Origin: Teredinibacter purpureus
GTDB taxonomy: Bacteria; Pseudomonadota; Gammaproteobacteria; Pseudomonadales; Cellvibrionaceae
Reading direction: 5' to 3'
NCBI RefSeq assembly: GCF_014217335.1
Contig: NZ_CP060092.1
Span: 4,557,501-4,621,500 of the forward strand
DNA length: 64,000 nucleotides
Shown here: in pieces, positions 37,486 to 47,547 of the stretch
Layout: each line of letters starts with the position of its first letter
Position numbering within the stretch: the stretch's first letter is position 1
Notes under the pieces: model-generated
What the model saw: the letters and a program-made list of their open reading frames with translations, nothing else
Told to the model about the DNA's origin: nothing
Database searches by the model: none
Translations under genes and position numbers: made by a program

Positions 37486-38560
37486 TAGTTACGTGACAAT
37501 GACGATAAAAAATCAACCTATCACTATCAATGGCATAACAGTACAGCCTGGTGAACAACAGGTGATTGACCTGCCCGTGGCCAAACTGTACACCCATATC
37601 AGTCTAAATATACCCGTGCAAGTTATCTGCGGTAAAAGACCTGGCCCGCGACTGTTTATCAGCGCAGCCATTCACGGTGACGAACTCAATGGCGTTGAAA
37701 TTGTTCGCCGTTTATTCACCACAAGTGCGCTTAAGAGCCTGCGTGGAACGCTGGTGGTGATTCCTGTCGTCAATGTATTTGGCATTATCCAGCACTCCCG
37801 TTATCTGCCCGATAGACGTGATTTGAATCGCTCTTTTCCAGGTTCCAGCCGCGGCTCTCTTGCCGCCCGGCTTGCCCATATTTTTTTGCAGGAAATAGTC
37901 AGCCAATGCAATTATGGGATCGACCTACACACCGGCGCATTAAACCGCTCCAACCTGCCACAAATTCGGGCTAATCTGGATGACCCGGAAACAAAAATGC
38001 TCGCCGAAGCTTTTTCGGTACCGGTGTTACTGAACTCGAATCTGCGTGATGGCTCTTTGCGCCAGGCTGCCGATGAGCATGGCGTGAAAGTACTTTTGTA
38101 TGAAGCCGGTGAAGCGTTACGTTTCGACGAACTCTCCATTCGCGCAGGCGTGCGGGGTATCATATCGGTTATGCGCAAGCTGGCTATGTTGCCAGCGGCA
38201 AAAAAATCATCAAAACAGCAAGAGCCTTTTATTGCTCGATCCAGTAGTTGGGAGCGCGCACCGGAAAGCGGCCTGCTGCGCTCAATGGCATCGCTAGGAT
38301 CACGAGTCAATAAAGGTGATATTCTGGGCATAATATCTGACCCGTCGAATTTGTTCGATCCGGTGGAGCATGACGTTAAAGCAGGATATTCCGGCATCAT
38401 TATCGGTACAAGTAATATTCCTTTGGTCAATGAAGGGGATGCACTGTTTCATATCGCTCGCTTTGAAGATATCAAAGAAGCAGCAGCATCAGTCGACGCT
38501 TTTCAAAGTACGGCTGAGCGGTCTCCCAATCCAGGCTTTGACGACCAGGCACTCATTTAA
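37472..38560 (+). CDS. M14-family succinylglutamate desuccinylase/aspartoacylase-like hydrolase
   Basis: This is a 362-residue zinc hydrolase. [14 protein letters not shown] gives zinc ligands His68 and Glu71; a second His is in GIDLHTG, and [11 protein letters not shown] follows. The C-terminal part resembles a biotinyl/lipoyl-like beta domain. Family members cut acyl-amino acids or peptides. The overlap with rimK and the protease gene upstream suggest it acts on glutamylated products, which is an inference. The first in-frame ATG overlaps rimK by 14 bp; GTG or ATG about 20-27 bases later are alternatives. Confidence 0.85.
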   Translation: MAKDNSYVTMTIKNQPITINGITVQPGEQQVIDLPVAKLYTHISLNIPVQVICGKRPGPRLFISAAIHGDELNGVEIVRRLFTTSALKSLRGTLVVIPVVNVFGIIQHSRYLPDRRDLNRSFPGSSRGSLAARLAHIFLQEIVSQCNYGIDLHTGALNRSNLPQIRANLDDPETKMLAEAFSVPVLLNSNLRDGSLRQAADEHGVKVLLYEAGEALRFDELSIRAGVRGIISVMRKLAMLPAAKKSSKQQEPFIARSSSWERAPESGLLRSMASLGSRVNKGDILGIISDPSNLFDPVEHDVKAGYSGIIIGTSNIPLVNEGDALFHIARFEDIKEAAASVDAFQSTAERSPNPGFDDQALI

Positions 38561-38575
38561 TAGGAGCACACATGA

Positions 38576-39616
38576 ATGTCCTGGCTTAACACTCTGCCTC
38601 AGCAAGACCTGTGGATATGGCTGGGCATCGCTTTTTGTATATCCCAATCCGCTATGTTTTCCGGTTTAAATCTGGCCTTTTTTAGCCTGAATCGCCTGCA
38701 ACTGGAAGTTGCAGCGGGTGACAAAAACAAAGCTGCGTTAACCGTGCTCGCTATGCGTCAGGATTCCAACTTCTTACTAACAACCATTTTGTGGGGCAAT
38801 GTCGGGATCAATGTCCTATTAACGTTATTGTCAGATTCAGTGCTGGCCGGAGTCAGTGCTTTTGCATTTTCGACGGTATTTATCACCCTGTTTGGTGAAA
38901 TCACGCCACAAGCTTACTGCTCACGCCACGCGCTTAAAACAGCGTCTCTATTAGCGCCTTTATTACGGTTTTATCAACTACTGCTTTTTCCTGTCGCCAA
39001 ACCTTGTGCGCTGTTACTGGATGTATGGCTTGGCAAAGAAGGCATCACCTATATGCGCGAGCGTGACTTGCGACAAGTGATCAAAAAGCATATGGAGGCT
39101 GACGAGGCTGAAGTTGAGGCTGTCGAGGGAATTGGTGCGCTTAATTTCCTGCAAATCGACGATATTGCGGTGTGCAATGAAGGCGAGACTTTAGATCCAG
39201 AGAGTATTATCGAATTACCCACCCATTTGGACCTACCGATACTGCCAGACTTTAAACCTTCAGCAGATGATCCGTTTTTGCAACAAGTACAGTGTTCCGG
39301 CCATAAGTGGGTTGTACTCGTTAACCAACAGCAGCAACCACTGGTCGTGTTGGATGCTGATGGTTTTTTACGCGCCGCTCTGTTTAGACCATCCGCTGAC
39401 TTTCAACCTTATGATTATTGTCATCGGCCTATTGTCATTACTAACCCGCAATTACCTTTGGGGGATGTACTGGGTAAGCTAAAGAAGAGCCACGATACTC
39501 AGTGCGATAGCGTCATTGATCACGACATTATTTTGTTGTGGTCCGAGCAGCGCCGAGTCATTACCGGTGCTGACATCCTTGGACGACTATTAAAAGGCAT
39601 CCATGCGGGTACCTGA
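38576..39616 (+). CDS. DUF21-domain membrane protein (CorC/CNNM-like)
   Basis: This 346-residue protein begins with a DUF21 transmembrane domain (four hydrophobic segments between about residues 8 and 145, including the conserved FGEITPQAYCSRHA) and ends in a degenerate CBS-like region (about residues 195-335). CNNM/CorC relatives handle Mg or other divalent ions. Its shortness and weak CBS motifs set it apart from standard CorC. TAGGAG lies a few bases before the start. It is probably co-transcribed with the rimK group. Confidence 0.78.
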   Translation: MSWLNTLPQQDLWIWLGIAFCISQSAMFSGLNLAFFSLNRLQLEVAAGDKNKAALTVLAMRQDSNFLLTTILWGNVGINVLLTLLSDSVLAGVSAFAFSTVFITLFGEITPQAYCSRHALKTASLLAPLLRFYQLLLFPVAKPCALLLDVWLGKEGITYMRERDLRQVIKKHMEADEAEVEAVEGIGALNFLQIDDIAVCNEGETLDPESIIELPTHLDLPILPDFKPSADDPFLQQVQCSGHKWVVLVNQQQQPLVVLDADGFLRAALFRPSADFQPYDYCHRPIVITNPQLPLGDVLGKLKKSHDTQCDSVIDHDIILLWSEQRRVITGADILGRLLKGIHAGT

Positions 39617-39649
39617 ATCATTGGATAGATAATCTGGAGCAATAGTCTT

Positions 39650-40855
39650 ATGAACCATGTCATGCACTCCGTTGAATTTCAAATGAGCGTACTGCTGTTT
39701 ATGGCACTGAGCGGTTACCTGCTGGCCTCTATGCTCAAACAACCCTCAGTAGTAGGACAAATTTTGGCGGGCATCATCATCGGCCCCAGCGTCTTTGGCT
39801 TGATAACCTATACCGGTTTCGTCTCCAGTCTCGGTCATTTGGGCGCTGCAATTTTGCTGTTTACCATCGGTCTGGAATTCAAGGTTAAGGATCTGCTGCA
39901 ACTACGCTATGCTGTCATTGGCTTGTTTGGTGTAGTAGTGCCTTGGGCCTGCGGTTTTGGTTTAGCTTTGTTGTTTGATTTTGACCCTGGCCGAGCCACG
40001 TTAATTGGTGTGGCTTTGTCCGCAACCAGCATTGCGATTACCGCCGATACCCTACGCGAAATGGGCAAGCTCGATAGTGTGGCAGCCAAAGCCATTATCG
40101 GTGCCGCCGTTATTGACGATGTACTGGCGCTATTAGCACTCTCTATAAGCCTGCAGGTAGGCGGTGGCGAAGCGTCGCTGCCTGACATCGGTTTTATGCT
40201 ATTGAAAGCCGTGGTGTTTTTAGTGGCAGGTGTCATATTAAGCCAGCGCTATCTCCGCCACTGGATTACCAAACTCGACGGCACTGCTTTTGCTCAACGT
40301 TATACAGAAGCGGTTTTTGTCCTCGCCATGATGCTGGCCTTTGCCTATGCCATTGTCGCTGAACTGATGGGTTTGTCGGCTATTGTCGGTGCCTTTATTG
40401 CCGGTGTCAGTTTGGAAGGCGTACACCTCAAACACAGCCGTAATTTCCATGAAGGCGCGGATTACCTACGTATCGTCTTTGGTGCCATTTTTTTCGTTTC
40501 GCTGGGAATTTTAGTCGATGTATCGGCATTCACCACTGACATGTTTCTGTTTTTATTGGCGCTGACGGTTGCAGCGATTGCCAGCAAATTGATCGGTTGT
40601 GGTCTACCGGCACGCTTGTTGGGTATGAGCAATAAAGATTCTATCGCTATCGGTGTTGGTATGGTCCCACGTGGAGAAATCGCCATGGTGGTGGCTTTAT
40701 TAGCGCTCAATTCTGGCGCCATTGAACAGGCTGCTTATATCGCGATCGTGCTAATGAGTTTGTTAACGGCTGTATTTACGCCATTGGTATTACGCAACTG
40801 GGTTTATCGCCCATCCCCTCATCAAAACAAAGCGCATCAACACTCTGCTGATTAA
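39650..40855 (+). CDS. CPA2-family cation/proton antiporter
   Basis: This is a 401-residue integral membrane protein with about 12 helices. QPSVVGQILAGIIIGPSVFG and the paired acidic motif GAAVIDDVLALLALS are hallmarks of the CPA2 (KefB/GerN/RosB) family. There is no C-terminal RCK domain, so it is the transport core only. It exchanges Na or K for protons; the ion cannot be read from sequence. It is 33 bp after the DUF21 gene and fits the ion-homeostasis theme of the block. Confidence 0.87.
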   Translation: MNHVMHSVEFQMSVLLFMALSGYLLASMLKQPSVVGQILAGIIIGPSVFGLITYTGFVSSLGHLGAAILLFTIGLEFKVKDLLQLRYAVIGLFGVVVPWACGFGLALLFDFDPGRATLIGVALSATSIAITADTLREMGKLDSVAAKAIIGAAVIDDVLALLALSISLQVGGGEASLPDIGFMLLKAVVFLVAGVILSQRYLRHWITKLDGTAFAQRYTEAVFVLAMMLAFAYAIVAELMGLSAIVGAFIAGVSLEGVHLKHSRNFHEGADYLRIVFGAIFFVSLGILVDVSAFTTDMFLFLLALTVAAIASKLIGCGLPARLLGMSNKDSIAIGVGMVPRGEIAMVVALLALNSGAIEQAAYIAIVLMSLLTAVFTPLVLRNWVYRPSPHQNKAHQHSAD

Positions 40856-40879
40856 GTAAAAATCATCGAGGATGGTTAA

Positions 40880-42358
40880 GGCACTGACACTATCGAACAC
40901 CTGAAAAACTATCAGTTTATTGTTGAAATACTGGTTTACAGTATTGTTCTGGCTGCAGGTTTTTTTGCCGCAGTCATTGTCTGGATGTATATCAACGATA
41001 AATTACAAACCAAACAGGCCATCCGTCATAACTTTCCGGTTATCGGCCGCCTGCGTTATGTGTTTTAGCATTGGGGGATATTTTTCCGCCAGTATTTTTT
41101 TGCCAATGATCGTGAAGAAATGCCGTTCAACCGTGCCCAACGTAACTGGGTTTATCGTGCCGCAAAAAATCTCGATTCCACGACCGCCTTTGGCTCAAGT
41201 CGTAATCTGTCCATTCCGGGTACGGTGTTTTTTGCCAATGGGCTCTATCCCGTTCTGGAAAATGAAGCGATTGATACAACAGGGATTATTATTGGGCCCG
41301 ACACACCTACCCCCTATTATTGTGAAAAATTTTTCCATATTTCTGCCATGAGTTATGGTGCCATCTCAGTGCCCGCCGTTAGAGCATTATCGCGTGGGGC
41401 AAAGATGGCTGGCATTTGGCTTAACACGGGTGAAGGTGGACTATCATCGTATCATCTGGAAGGTGGTTGCGATTTAGTGTTTCAAATCGGCACCGGTAAA
41501 TTTGGTGTGCGTGATCATAACGGCGATTTTTCTGATTCAAAACTGAAAGAACTGGCAGACCATCCAACGATTAAAATGTTTGAAATCAAGCTCAGCCAAG
41601 GGGCAAAACCCGGCAAAGGCGGCATCTTACCCGCCATTAAAGTCACTGAAGAAATTGCCCGTATCAGAGGTATTGCGCCCGGAGAAGCCGCCATCAGTCC
41701 CAATCGTTTTCCCGAAATCGAGGGGCCTGATGATTTATTAACTATGATCGACCATGTACGAACAATTACCGGAAAGCCGACGGGCATTAAGTTATGCATA
41801 GGCAATCCTGTTGACATGGAGTTATTGTGCGAGGCGATTATCAAAAGAGGCCAGGCAAGTGCACCGGATTTTATAACTATAGATAGTGGTGATGGCGGCA
41901 CCGGAGCAGCACCGATGAGCTTGATCGATAATGTGGGTATGTTGGTTTACGAAAGTTTGCCGCAAGTCGTCGACATCCTTATTCGGCAAGGTTTACGTGA
42001 ACGCATCAAAGTCATTGCCAGCGGCAAGTTAATTAATCCTAGTGATGTCGCCTGGGCACTGTGTGCCGGAGCTGATTTTGTTAATAATGCGCGCGGCTTT
42101 ATGTTTTCTCTGGGCTGTATTCAGGCGATGCAGTGCAATAAAAACACCTGCCCTACCGGCGTAACGACACACAATAAACGGCTTCAGGCAGGTTTAGACC
42201 CACTCGACAAGGCTCACCGTGTTAATCATTACGCCAACAACATGATAAAAGAAGTGACAACTATCGCTCATTCCTGCGGCGTTAAAGACCCACGACAACT
42301 AACGCGACAACACATACGTACTATTGCAGACAATGGGAAATCAATGGCTTTTGATTAA
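40880..42358 (+). pseudogene. FMN-binding glutamate-synthase-like protein, 5' part broken
   Basis: The frame from 40880 encodes the normal N-terminal membrane segment (FIVEILVYSIVLAAGFFAAVI) and AIRHNFPVIGRLRYVF, then meets TAG at 41066-41068 where relatives have Glu. No ATG, GTG or TTG precedes the segment in frame. The rest, MPFNRAQRNWVYRAAK onward, is an intact FMN-binding glutamate synthase domain with GDGGTGAAP and CPTGVTTHN. An internal ATG at 41120 would give a 412-residue soluble form lacking the anchor. Either the gene is dead or it is expressed as this shorter form. It lies directly before aconitase. Confidence 0.82.
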
Positions 42359-42411
42359 AAACATAGACCCTGTAATGCTTACAGCAATCCATACCCCCGA
42401 GGCAATTCACG

Positions 42412-45084
42412 ATGACTCGTTCAAAAAACTCTTTTAATACCCTCAACACATTGCAGGTTAACAACACTACATTCAGTTACTACGCAATCAATGGTGGTGA
42501 GTTAGCAACCCTGTCAGCCATTAACCGGCTACCGGTTTGCACAAAAATCTTATTGGAAAACCTGCTTCGCCATGAAGATGGACAAACTTGCAGCCGGGAA
42601 GATATACAAGCGCTGGCAGCCAGCGCCGGTCGCGGCAGCGATCAGGAAATAGCCTATCACCCAGCGCGCGTTTTGATGCAAGATTTTACCGGGGTGCCAG
42701 CCGTTGTCGATCTGGCCGCTATGCGCCATGCGCTGCTTGAGCAAGGGATAGACCCACAGAAAATCAATCCACTATCAAAGGTAGATTTGGTCATCGACCA
42801 TTCGGTGAATATCGACAAATTTGCCACCGCAGATGCTTTTGGCGAAAACGTTGACATCGAAATGCAGCGTAACAGTGAGCGTTACCAATTTTTGAAATGG
42901 GGACAAGGTGCGTTTAATAACTTCAGTGTGGTACCGCCAGGCACAGGAATTTGCCATCAGGTTAACCTGGAGTATCTGGCCAAAACGGTGTGGACTGAAC
43001 AGGACGGCGACCAACTCATGGCCTACCCTGACACGCTGGTAGGTACCGATAGCCATACCACCATGATCAATGGGCTGGGTGTATTGGGCTGGGGGGTCGG
43101 TGGTATTGAGGCTGAAGCTGCCATGCTAGGACAGCCAATCCCCATGTTAATACCAGATGTCATTGGCTTTGAGCTGACCGGGCAACTAGCCGAGGGCATT
43201 ACTGCCACCGATCTGGTACTGAGAATAGTGCAACTGCTGCGCGAACACGGGGTGGTGGGTAAGTTTGTTGAATTTTACGGCGCGGGGCTTGATCATTTGC
43301 CACTGGCCGAACGCGCGACCATTGCCAATATGGCGCCGGAATATGGCGCCACCTGCGGCTTGTTCCCCGTGGATAAGCAAACCCTGCATTATCTGCACTT
43401 AAGTGGCCGCGACGAGGACAGTATTGCGCTGGTCGAAGCCTATTGCAAAGCACAGGGCTTATGGCGCGATGAAGATAGCCCAACACTGAATTTTGCTGAC
43501 ACGCTACACTTGGATATGGCAACCGTCGAGGCGAACTTGGCCGGGCCGAAACGCCCTCAGGATCGTGTCACTGTGTCAGCACTGCACTCGGCGATGGATG
43601 GCTATATTGAACTGGAAGGCAAACTCGGCCAGCTCGACCAGGGTTTCCCGCTAGCGGACAGTGATCTGGAAATGCATCATGGTGATGTTGCCATTGCCGC
43701 GATCACCTCTTGCACCAATACCTCTAATCCCGCCGTCATGCTTGGCGCCGGGTTGTTGGCCAAAAAAGCGCTCGCCAAAGGTTTGCAGAGAAAACCCTGG
43801 GTTAAATCATCCTTAGCCCCCGGCTCAAAAGTCGTTACCGACTACCTGCTAAAAGCCGGTGTACAAGCATCGTTGGATGCGCTGGGATTTAACCTGGTGG
43901 GTTATGGCTGCACCACCTGCATCGGTAATTCAGGGCCATTATCCAAAGCGGTAGAGGATACGATACAGGCTAACGATCTGATCGTTTCATCCGTATTGTC
44001 GGGCAACCGAAATTTTGAAGGCCGGATTCACCCACTGGTCAAAGCAAACTGGCTAGCCTCACCGCCACTGGTTGTCGCCTATGCTTTGGCGGGCACCACC
44101 CGCATTGACTTAAGCCGCCAGCCGATCGGTAATGACAGGGACGGTCAACCGGTTTATCTTCGCGATATTTGGCCCAGTAATGCAGAGATAGCCGAGCTAA
44201 TGCAATCCATCACCAGCGACATGTTTAAAAAACAGTACAGTGCGGTTTTTCAGGGTGACGCCGCCTGGCGAGCTATCGATAGTGGTAATGACGCGGCCTA
44301 TACCTTTATGCCTAACTCCACTTATATCCGCCTGCCCCCCTTCTTTGAAGAACAATATCAAGGCAACCAAAGCAACATCCTAGGCGCACCCATGCTAGCG
44401 ATGCTGGGCGACTCTATTACCACCGACCACATATCCCCCGCCGGAGCCATCCCGGCGGACAGCCCGGCTGCTCAGTATTTGATGGAGAACGGCGTGGCTA
44501 AACCTGACTTTAATTCCTACGGTTCCCGGCGTGGTAATCACGAAGTCATGATGCGTGGCACTTTTGGCAACATTCGTATTCGCAATGAAATGACCCCGAA
44601 ACTGGAAGGCGGTTATACACGACTTTCCGGCAGTACCGATGCTCTGCCAATTTACGATGCAGCCATGCACTACCTATCCAAGGCAACGGCAACCGTCATC
44701 GTTGCCGGTAAGGAATACGGCACCGGTTCCAGCCGCGACTGGGCGGCTAAAGGTACATTACTGCTCGGAGTAAAGGCTGTTATTGTAGAAAGTTTTGAGC
44801 GTATTCACCGCTCTAATCTTGTCGGAATGGGTGTATTACCCTTGCAGTTTTTACCGGGTGACAATCGAAAAACGCTGGCACTCACCGGCGATGAACATAT
44901 CGACATTCTCGGTCTGGATCAAGCACTGCAACCCAAGCAGCATCTGACTGCCTTGATTCATTATCCGTCCGGTGAACAGCGTCAAATCACGCTGCAATCG
45001 CGCATCGATACCGCTGTGGAAATAGAATACTACCGCGCGGGTGGAGTCCTCAGGTATGTCCTCAACCGAATTGTTAACAATTAA
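42412..45084 (+). CDS. acnA: Aconitate hydratase A
   Basis: This is an 890-residue AcnA/IRP-type aconitase. The iron-sulfur ligands are in TSCTNTSNP and the later YGCTTCIGNSGP; the swivel domain has GDSITTDHISPAGAI, SYGSRRGNHEVMMRGTF and EYGTGSSRDWAAKGT. It converts citrate to isocitrate in the TCA cycle. Full length, no lesions seen. Fumarase follows 14 bp downstream, so the two are one unit. Presence beside ICE sequence suggests a duplicate copy, unverified. Confidence 0.95.
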   Translation: MTRSKNSFNTLNTLQVNNTTFSYYAINGGELATLSAINRLPVCTKILLENLLRHEDGQTCSREDIQALAASAGRGSDQEIAYHPARVLMQDFTGVPAVVDLAAMRHALLEQGIDPQKINPLSKVDLVIDHSVNIDKFATADAFGENVDIEMQRNSERYQFLKWGQGAFNNFSVVPPGTGICHQVNLEYLAKTVWTEQDGDQLMAYPDTLVGTDSHTTMINGLGVLGWGVGGIEAEAAMLGQPIPMLIPDVIGFELTGQLAEGITATDLVLRIVQLLREHGVVGKFVEFYGAGLDHLPLAERATIANMAPEYGATCGLFPVDKQTLHYLHLSGRDEDSIALVEAYCKAQGLWRDEDSPTLNFADTLHLDMATVEANLAGPKRPQDRVTVSALHSAMDGYIELEGKLGQLDQGFPLADSDLEMHHGDVAIAAITSCTNTSNPAVMLGAGLLAKKALAKGLQRKPWVKSSLAPGSKVVTDYLLKAGVQASLDALGFNLVGYGCTTCIGNSGPLSKAVEDTIQANDLIVSSVLSGNRNFEGRIHPLVKANWLASPPLVVAYALAGTTRIDLSRQPIGNDRDGQPVYLRDIWPSNAEIAELMQSITSDMFKKQYSAVFQGDAAWRAIDSGNDAAYTFMPNSTYIRLPPFFEEQYQGNQSNILGAPMLAMLGDSITTDHISPAGAIPADSPAAQYLMENGVAKPDFNSYGSRRGNHEVMMRGTFGNIRIRNEMTPKLEGGYTRLSGSTDALPIYDAAMHYLSKATATVIVAGKEYGTGSSRDWAAKGTLLLGVKAVIVESFERIHRSNLVGMGVLPLQFLPGDNRKTLALTGDEHIDILGLDQALQPKQHLTALIHYPSGEQRQITLQSRIDTAVEIEYYRAGGVLRYVLNRIVNN

Positions 45085-45098
45085 CAGGAGCGAGTGTC

Positions 45099-46466
45099 AT
45101 GGCCCAAAACACCCGGATTGAAAAAGACAGTTTGGGCGAAATCCCTGTTCCTGAACAGGCACTGTACGGTGCACAAACCCAACGAGCCATTAACAATTTC
45201 ACCCTTAGTGGCATTCCCATGCCAAGGGATTTTATTCGCAGTCTGGGGTTGATCAAAGCAGCGGCGGCCAAAACCAATAATGAACTGGGCGAACTCGATA
45301 CTGATATAGCCGAGGCCATCAGTGCTGCCGCGCTTGATATTACCGAGGGTAAGTATGCGGATCAATTCCCAGTGGACGTATTTCAAACCGGCTCCGGCAC
45401 CAGCAGCAATATGAACATCAATGAAGTCATTGCTACATTGGCCAGCAAGGTACTAAAGCGCCAGGTACACCCCAACGACCACGTCAATTGCAGCCAAAGC
45501 AGTAACGACGTCATCCCCACCGCCATCCATATCAGCGCCAGCCTGGCTCTGCATCAGCAATTAATACCCGCGCTGCATCAGCTAACTAACGCCATTGCCA
45601 AACGTGAAAGTGAGCTGACAGGGCAGGTCAAAACGGGGCGCACTCATTTAATGGATGCTATGCCTTTGACCTTCACTCAGGAGTTATCAGCCTGGCGCGC
45701 ACAACTGCAACTTGCAGAGCAACGCCTTAATGATACTCAGCAACGTCTTCGTCAACTGGCACAGGGCGGCACCGCTGTGGGTACCGGGATCAATGCACCT
45801 AAGAGTTTCTCTGAGGTATTTATAAAACATTTATCTGTACTCACCTCACTTCAATTTGAACCTGCCAATAATTTATTTGCCGCGATAAGTAGTCAGGACA
45901 CAGCGGTAGAATTGTCCGGTCAGCTCAAAACCCTAGCGGTAACCTTGATGAAAATCGCTAACGATTTACGTTGGATGAATAGCGGCCCCTTGGCGGGTTT
46001 AGGTGAAATCAGTCTTAAGGCCCTACAACCCGGCAGCAGTATTATGCCGGGAAAAGTTAATCCAGTGATACCCGAAGCTGTTGCGATGGCGGCAGCACAA
46101 GTCATTGGCAATGACACAACGGTAACGATCGCCGGTCAATCGGGAAATTTTCAGCTCAATGTGATGTTACCGGTGATTGTCTTTAATCTGCTGCAAAGTA
46201 TTCAGCTACTGGCAAACAGTTGTAGCTGCCTGGCAACAACAGCGATTGCAGACTTCGTGGTCAACGAAACAGCCACTGAAAAACATCTGGCACGCAACCC
46301 TGTGCTCATTACCGCACTAAATCGGGAAATAGGTTACAGTCAGGCCTCCGAAATTGCCAAGCGCGCTTATCACGACAATCGCTCCATATTAGAGGTCGCT
46401 ATAGAAATGACCGACATTGATGAAGATCGGCTCCAGCAATTACTCGATCCGAAAAACCTAGTATAA
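45099..46466 (+). CDS. fumC: Class II fumarate hydratase
   Basis: This is a 455-residue FumC-type enzyme, oxygen-stable and iron-free. Motifs are GSGTSSNMNINEVIA, SSNDVIPTAIH, GRTHLMDAMP and the signature PGSSIMPGKVNPVIPEA. It hydrates fumarate to malate as a homotetramer. It is coupled to acnA by a 14-bp gap. The preference for a ROS-tolerant fumarase suits a stress-cargo block, though that is inference. Confidence 0.95.
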   Translation: MAQNTRIEKDSLGEIPVPEQALYGAQTQRAINNFTLSGIPMPRDFIRSLGLIKAAAAKTNNELGELDTDIAEAISAAALDITEGKYADQFPVDVFQTGSGTSSNMNINEVIATLASKVLKRQVHPNDHVNCSQSSNDVIPTAIHISASLALHQQLIPALHQLTNAIAKRESELTGQVKTGRTHLMDAMPLTFTQELSAWRAQLQLAEQRLNDTQQRLRQLAQGGTAVGTGINAPKSFSEVFIKHLSVLTSLQFEPANNLFAAISSQDTAVELSGQLKTLAVTLMKIANDLRWMNSGPLAGLGEISLKALQPGSSIMPGKVNPVIPEAVAMAAAQVIGNDTTVTIAGQSGNFQLNVMLPVIVFNLLQSIQLLANSCSCLATTAIADFVVNETATEKHLARNPVLITALNREIGYSQASEIAKRAYHDNRSILEVAIEMTDIDEDRLQQLLDPKNLV

Positions 46467-46536
46467 AATCCGTGTAATAAGACTGTATTCAACCAAGTTT
46501 GCCCTCGGTGATTCGTACACAATAAGGAAAAAGACA

Positions 46537-47505
46537 ATGCCTGACTCTGCACTTATTTTTGCAAAAGAACTAGATGGCAATGGTGGTGCTATCGAGCACA
46601 CAGATCTCGAGAAAATCAGCCAATCTAATCACCCCTTGTGGTTTCATTTTGACGCCAATCATCCAGATTCCGAAAGCACTGTCCACCACACATTTCCAGA
46701 TATTGACGAATACAGCGTGCGTGCCATTTTCGATCAAGACGCCAGGCCCCGTATGCTCGAGCTAGAAAATGGAGTGCTTATTATTTTGCGTGGTATCAAC
46801 CACAATGAAGGTGGCCAAGCGGAGGATATGGTCGCCGTTCGGCTATGGATTACTGAGACTCGAATCATCAGCCTGCGCTATCGAAAATCCAAAGCCGTAA
46901 TGGAAGTAGCTGATAGCTTCAATCAAAAACATGGGCCGAAAACCATCGGCGACACTTTCGCCGCTATCAGCTCAAGATTATTTAATTATATAGAAAACGG
47001 AATTGACAAGCTGGATGAAAAAATTGGTCTGCTGGAATCGCGGATACTGGACAAACCTGATCGTCAACTGCGCCACGACATTTCCGAGATTAGAAAATCA
47101 GCGATATTGTTACGTCGTTATATCGCACCACAAAAAGAGGCCATTAACCAACTACGCTATGCCGAAGTTGTCTGGCTAACCGGCAAGAACCTACGTCGCC
47201 TTCAGGAAGCTCAGGATATTCTAATGCGAGGCATCGAAGAACTGGATGCTATTAGGGAACGCTCACAAGTGGTCAAAGATGAGCTGGTAAACGCATTGTC
47301 TGACCAACTCAATCGCAACTTATATGTGCTATCGGTGATTACCGCTGTTTTTTTACCGCTGGGGTTTTTAACCGGTTTATTCGGCATTAATATCGGTGGT
47401 ATGCCCGGCGTAGATAACAACATAGCTTTTTCATATTTTGTGGCTAGTTTAGTGACGGTCGTTATTATTCAAGTAATTTTATTTAAATTTTTTAAGTGGT
47501 TTTAA
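46537..47505 (+). CDS. zntB: ZntB-type zinc transporter (CorA superfamily)
   Basis: This is a 322-residue CorA-superfamily protein. A soluble N-terminal domain (about residues 1-240) and a long stalk helix are followed by two C-terminal transmembrane helices with FGINIGGMPG between them. The GIN-type loop replaces GMN of CorA as in ZntB. It forms pentameric zinc channels or transporters. It is the first of several ion-transport genes that follow fumC. Confidence 0.88.
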   Translation: MPDSALIFAKELDGNGGAIEHTDLEKISQSNHPLWFHFDANHPDSESTVHHTFPDIDEYSVRAIFDQDARPRMLELENGVLIILRGINHNEGGQAEDMVAVRLWITETRIISLRYRKSKAVMEVADSFNQKHGPKTIGDTFAAISSRLFNYIENGIDKLDEKIGLLESRILDKPDRQLRHDISEIRKSAILLRRYIAPQKEAINQLRYAEVVWLTGKNLRRLQEAQDILMRGIEELDAIRERSQVVKDELVNALSDQLNRNLYVLSVITAVFLPLGFLTGLFGINIGGMPGVDNNIAFSYFVASLVTVVIIQVILFKFFKWF

Positions 47506-47547
47506 ACACCCCGATCAGAAAACAGTTATGAATAAAAAAGGATACCT

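Noticed and set aside
34863-41068. Genome-wide reassignment of TAG to an amino acid
   Set aside because: Several intact genes (for example those ending at 5391 and 34291) stop with TAG at the normal family length, so the two interrupted genes are better explained by mutation.
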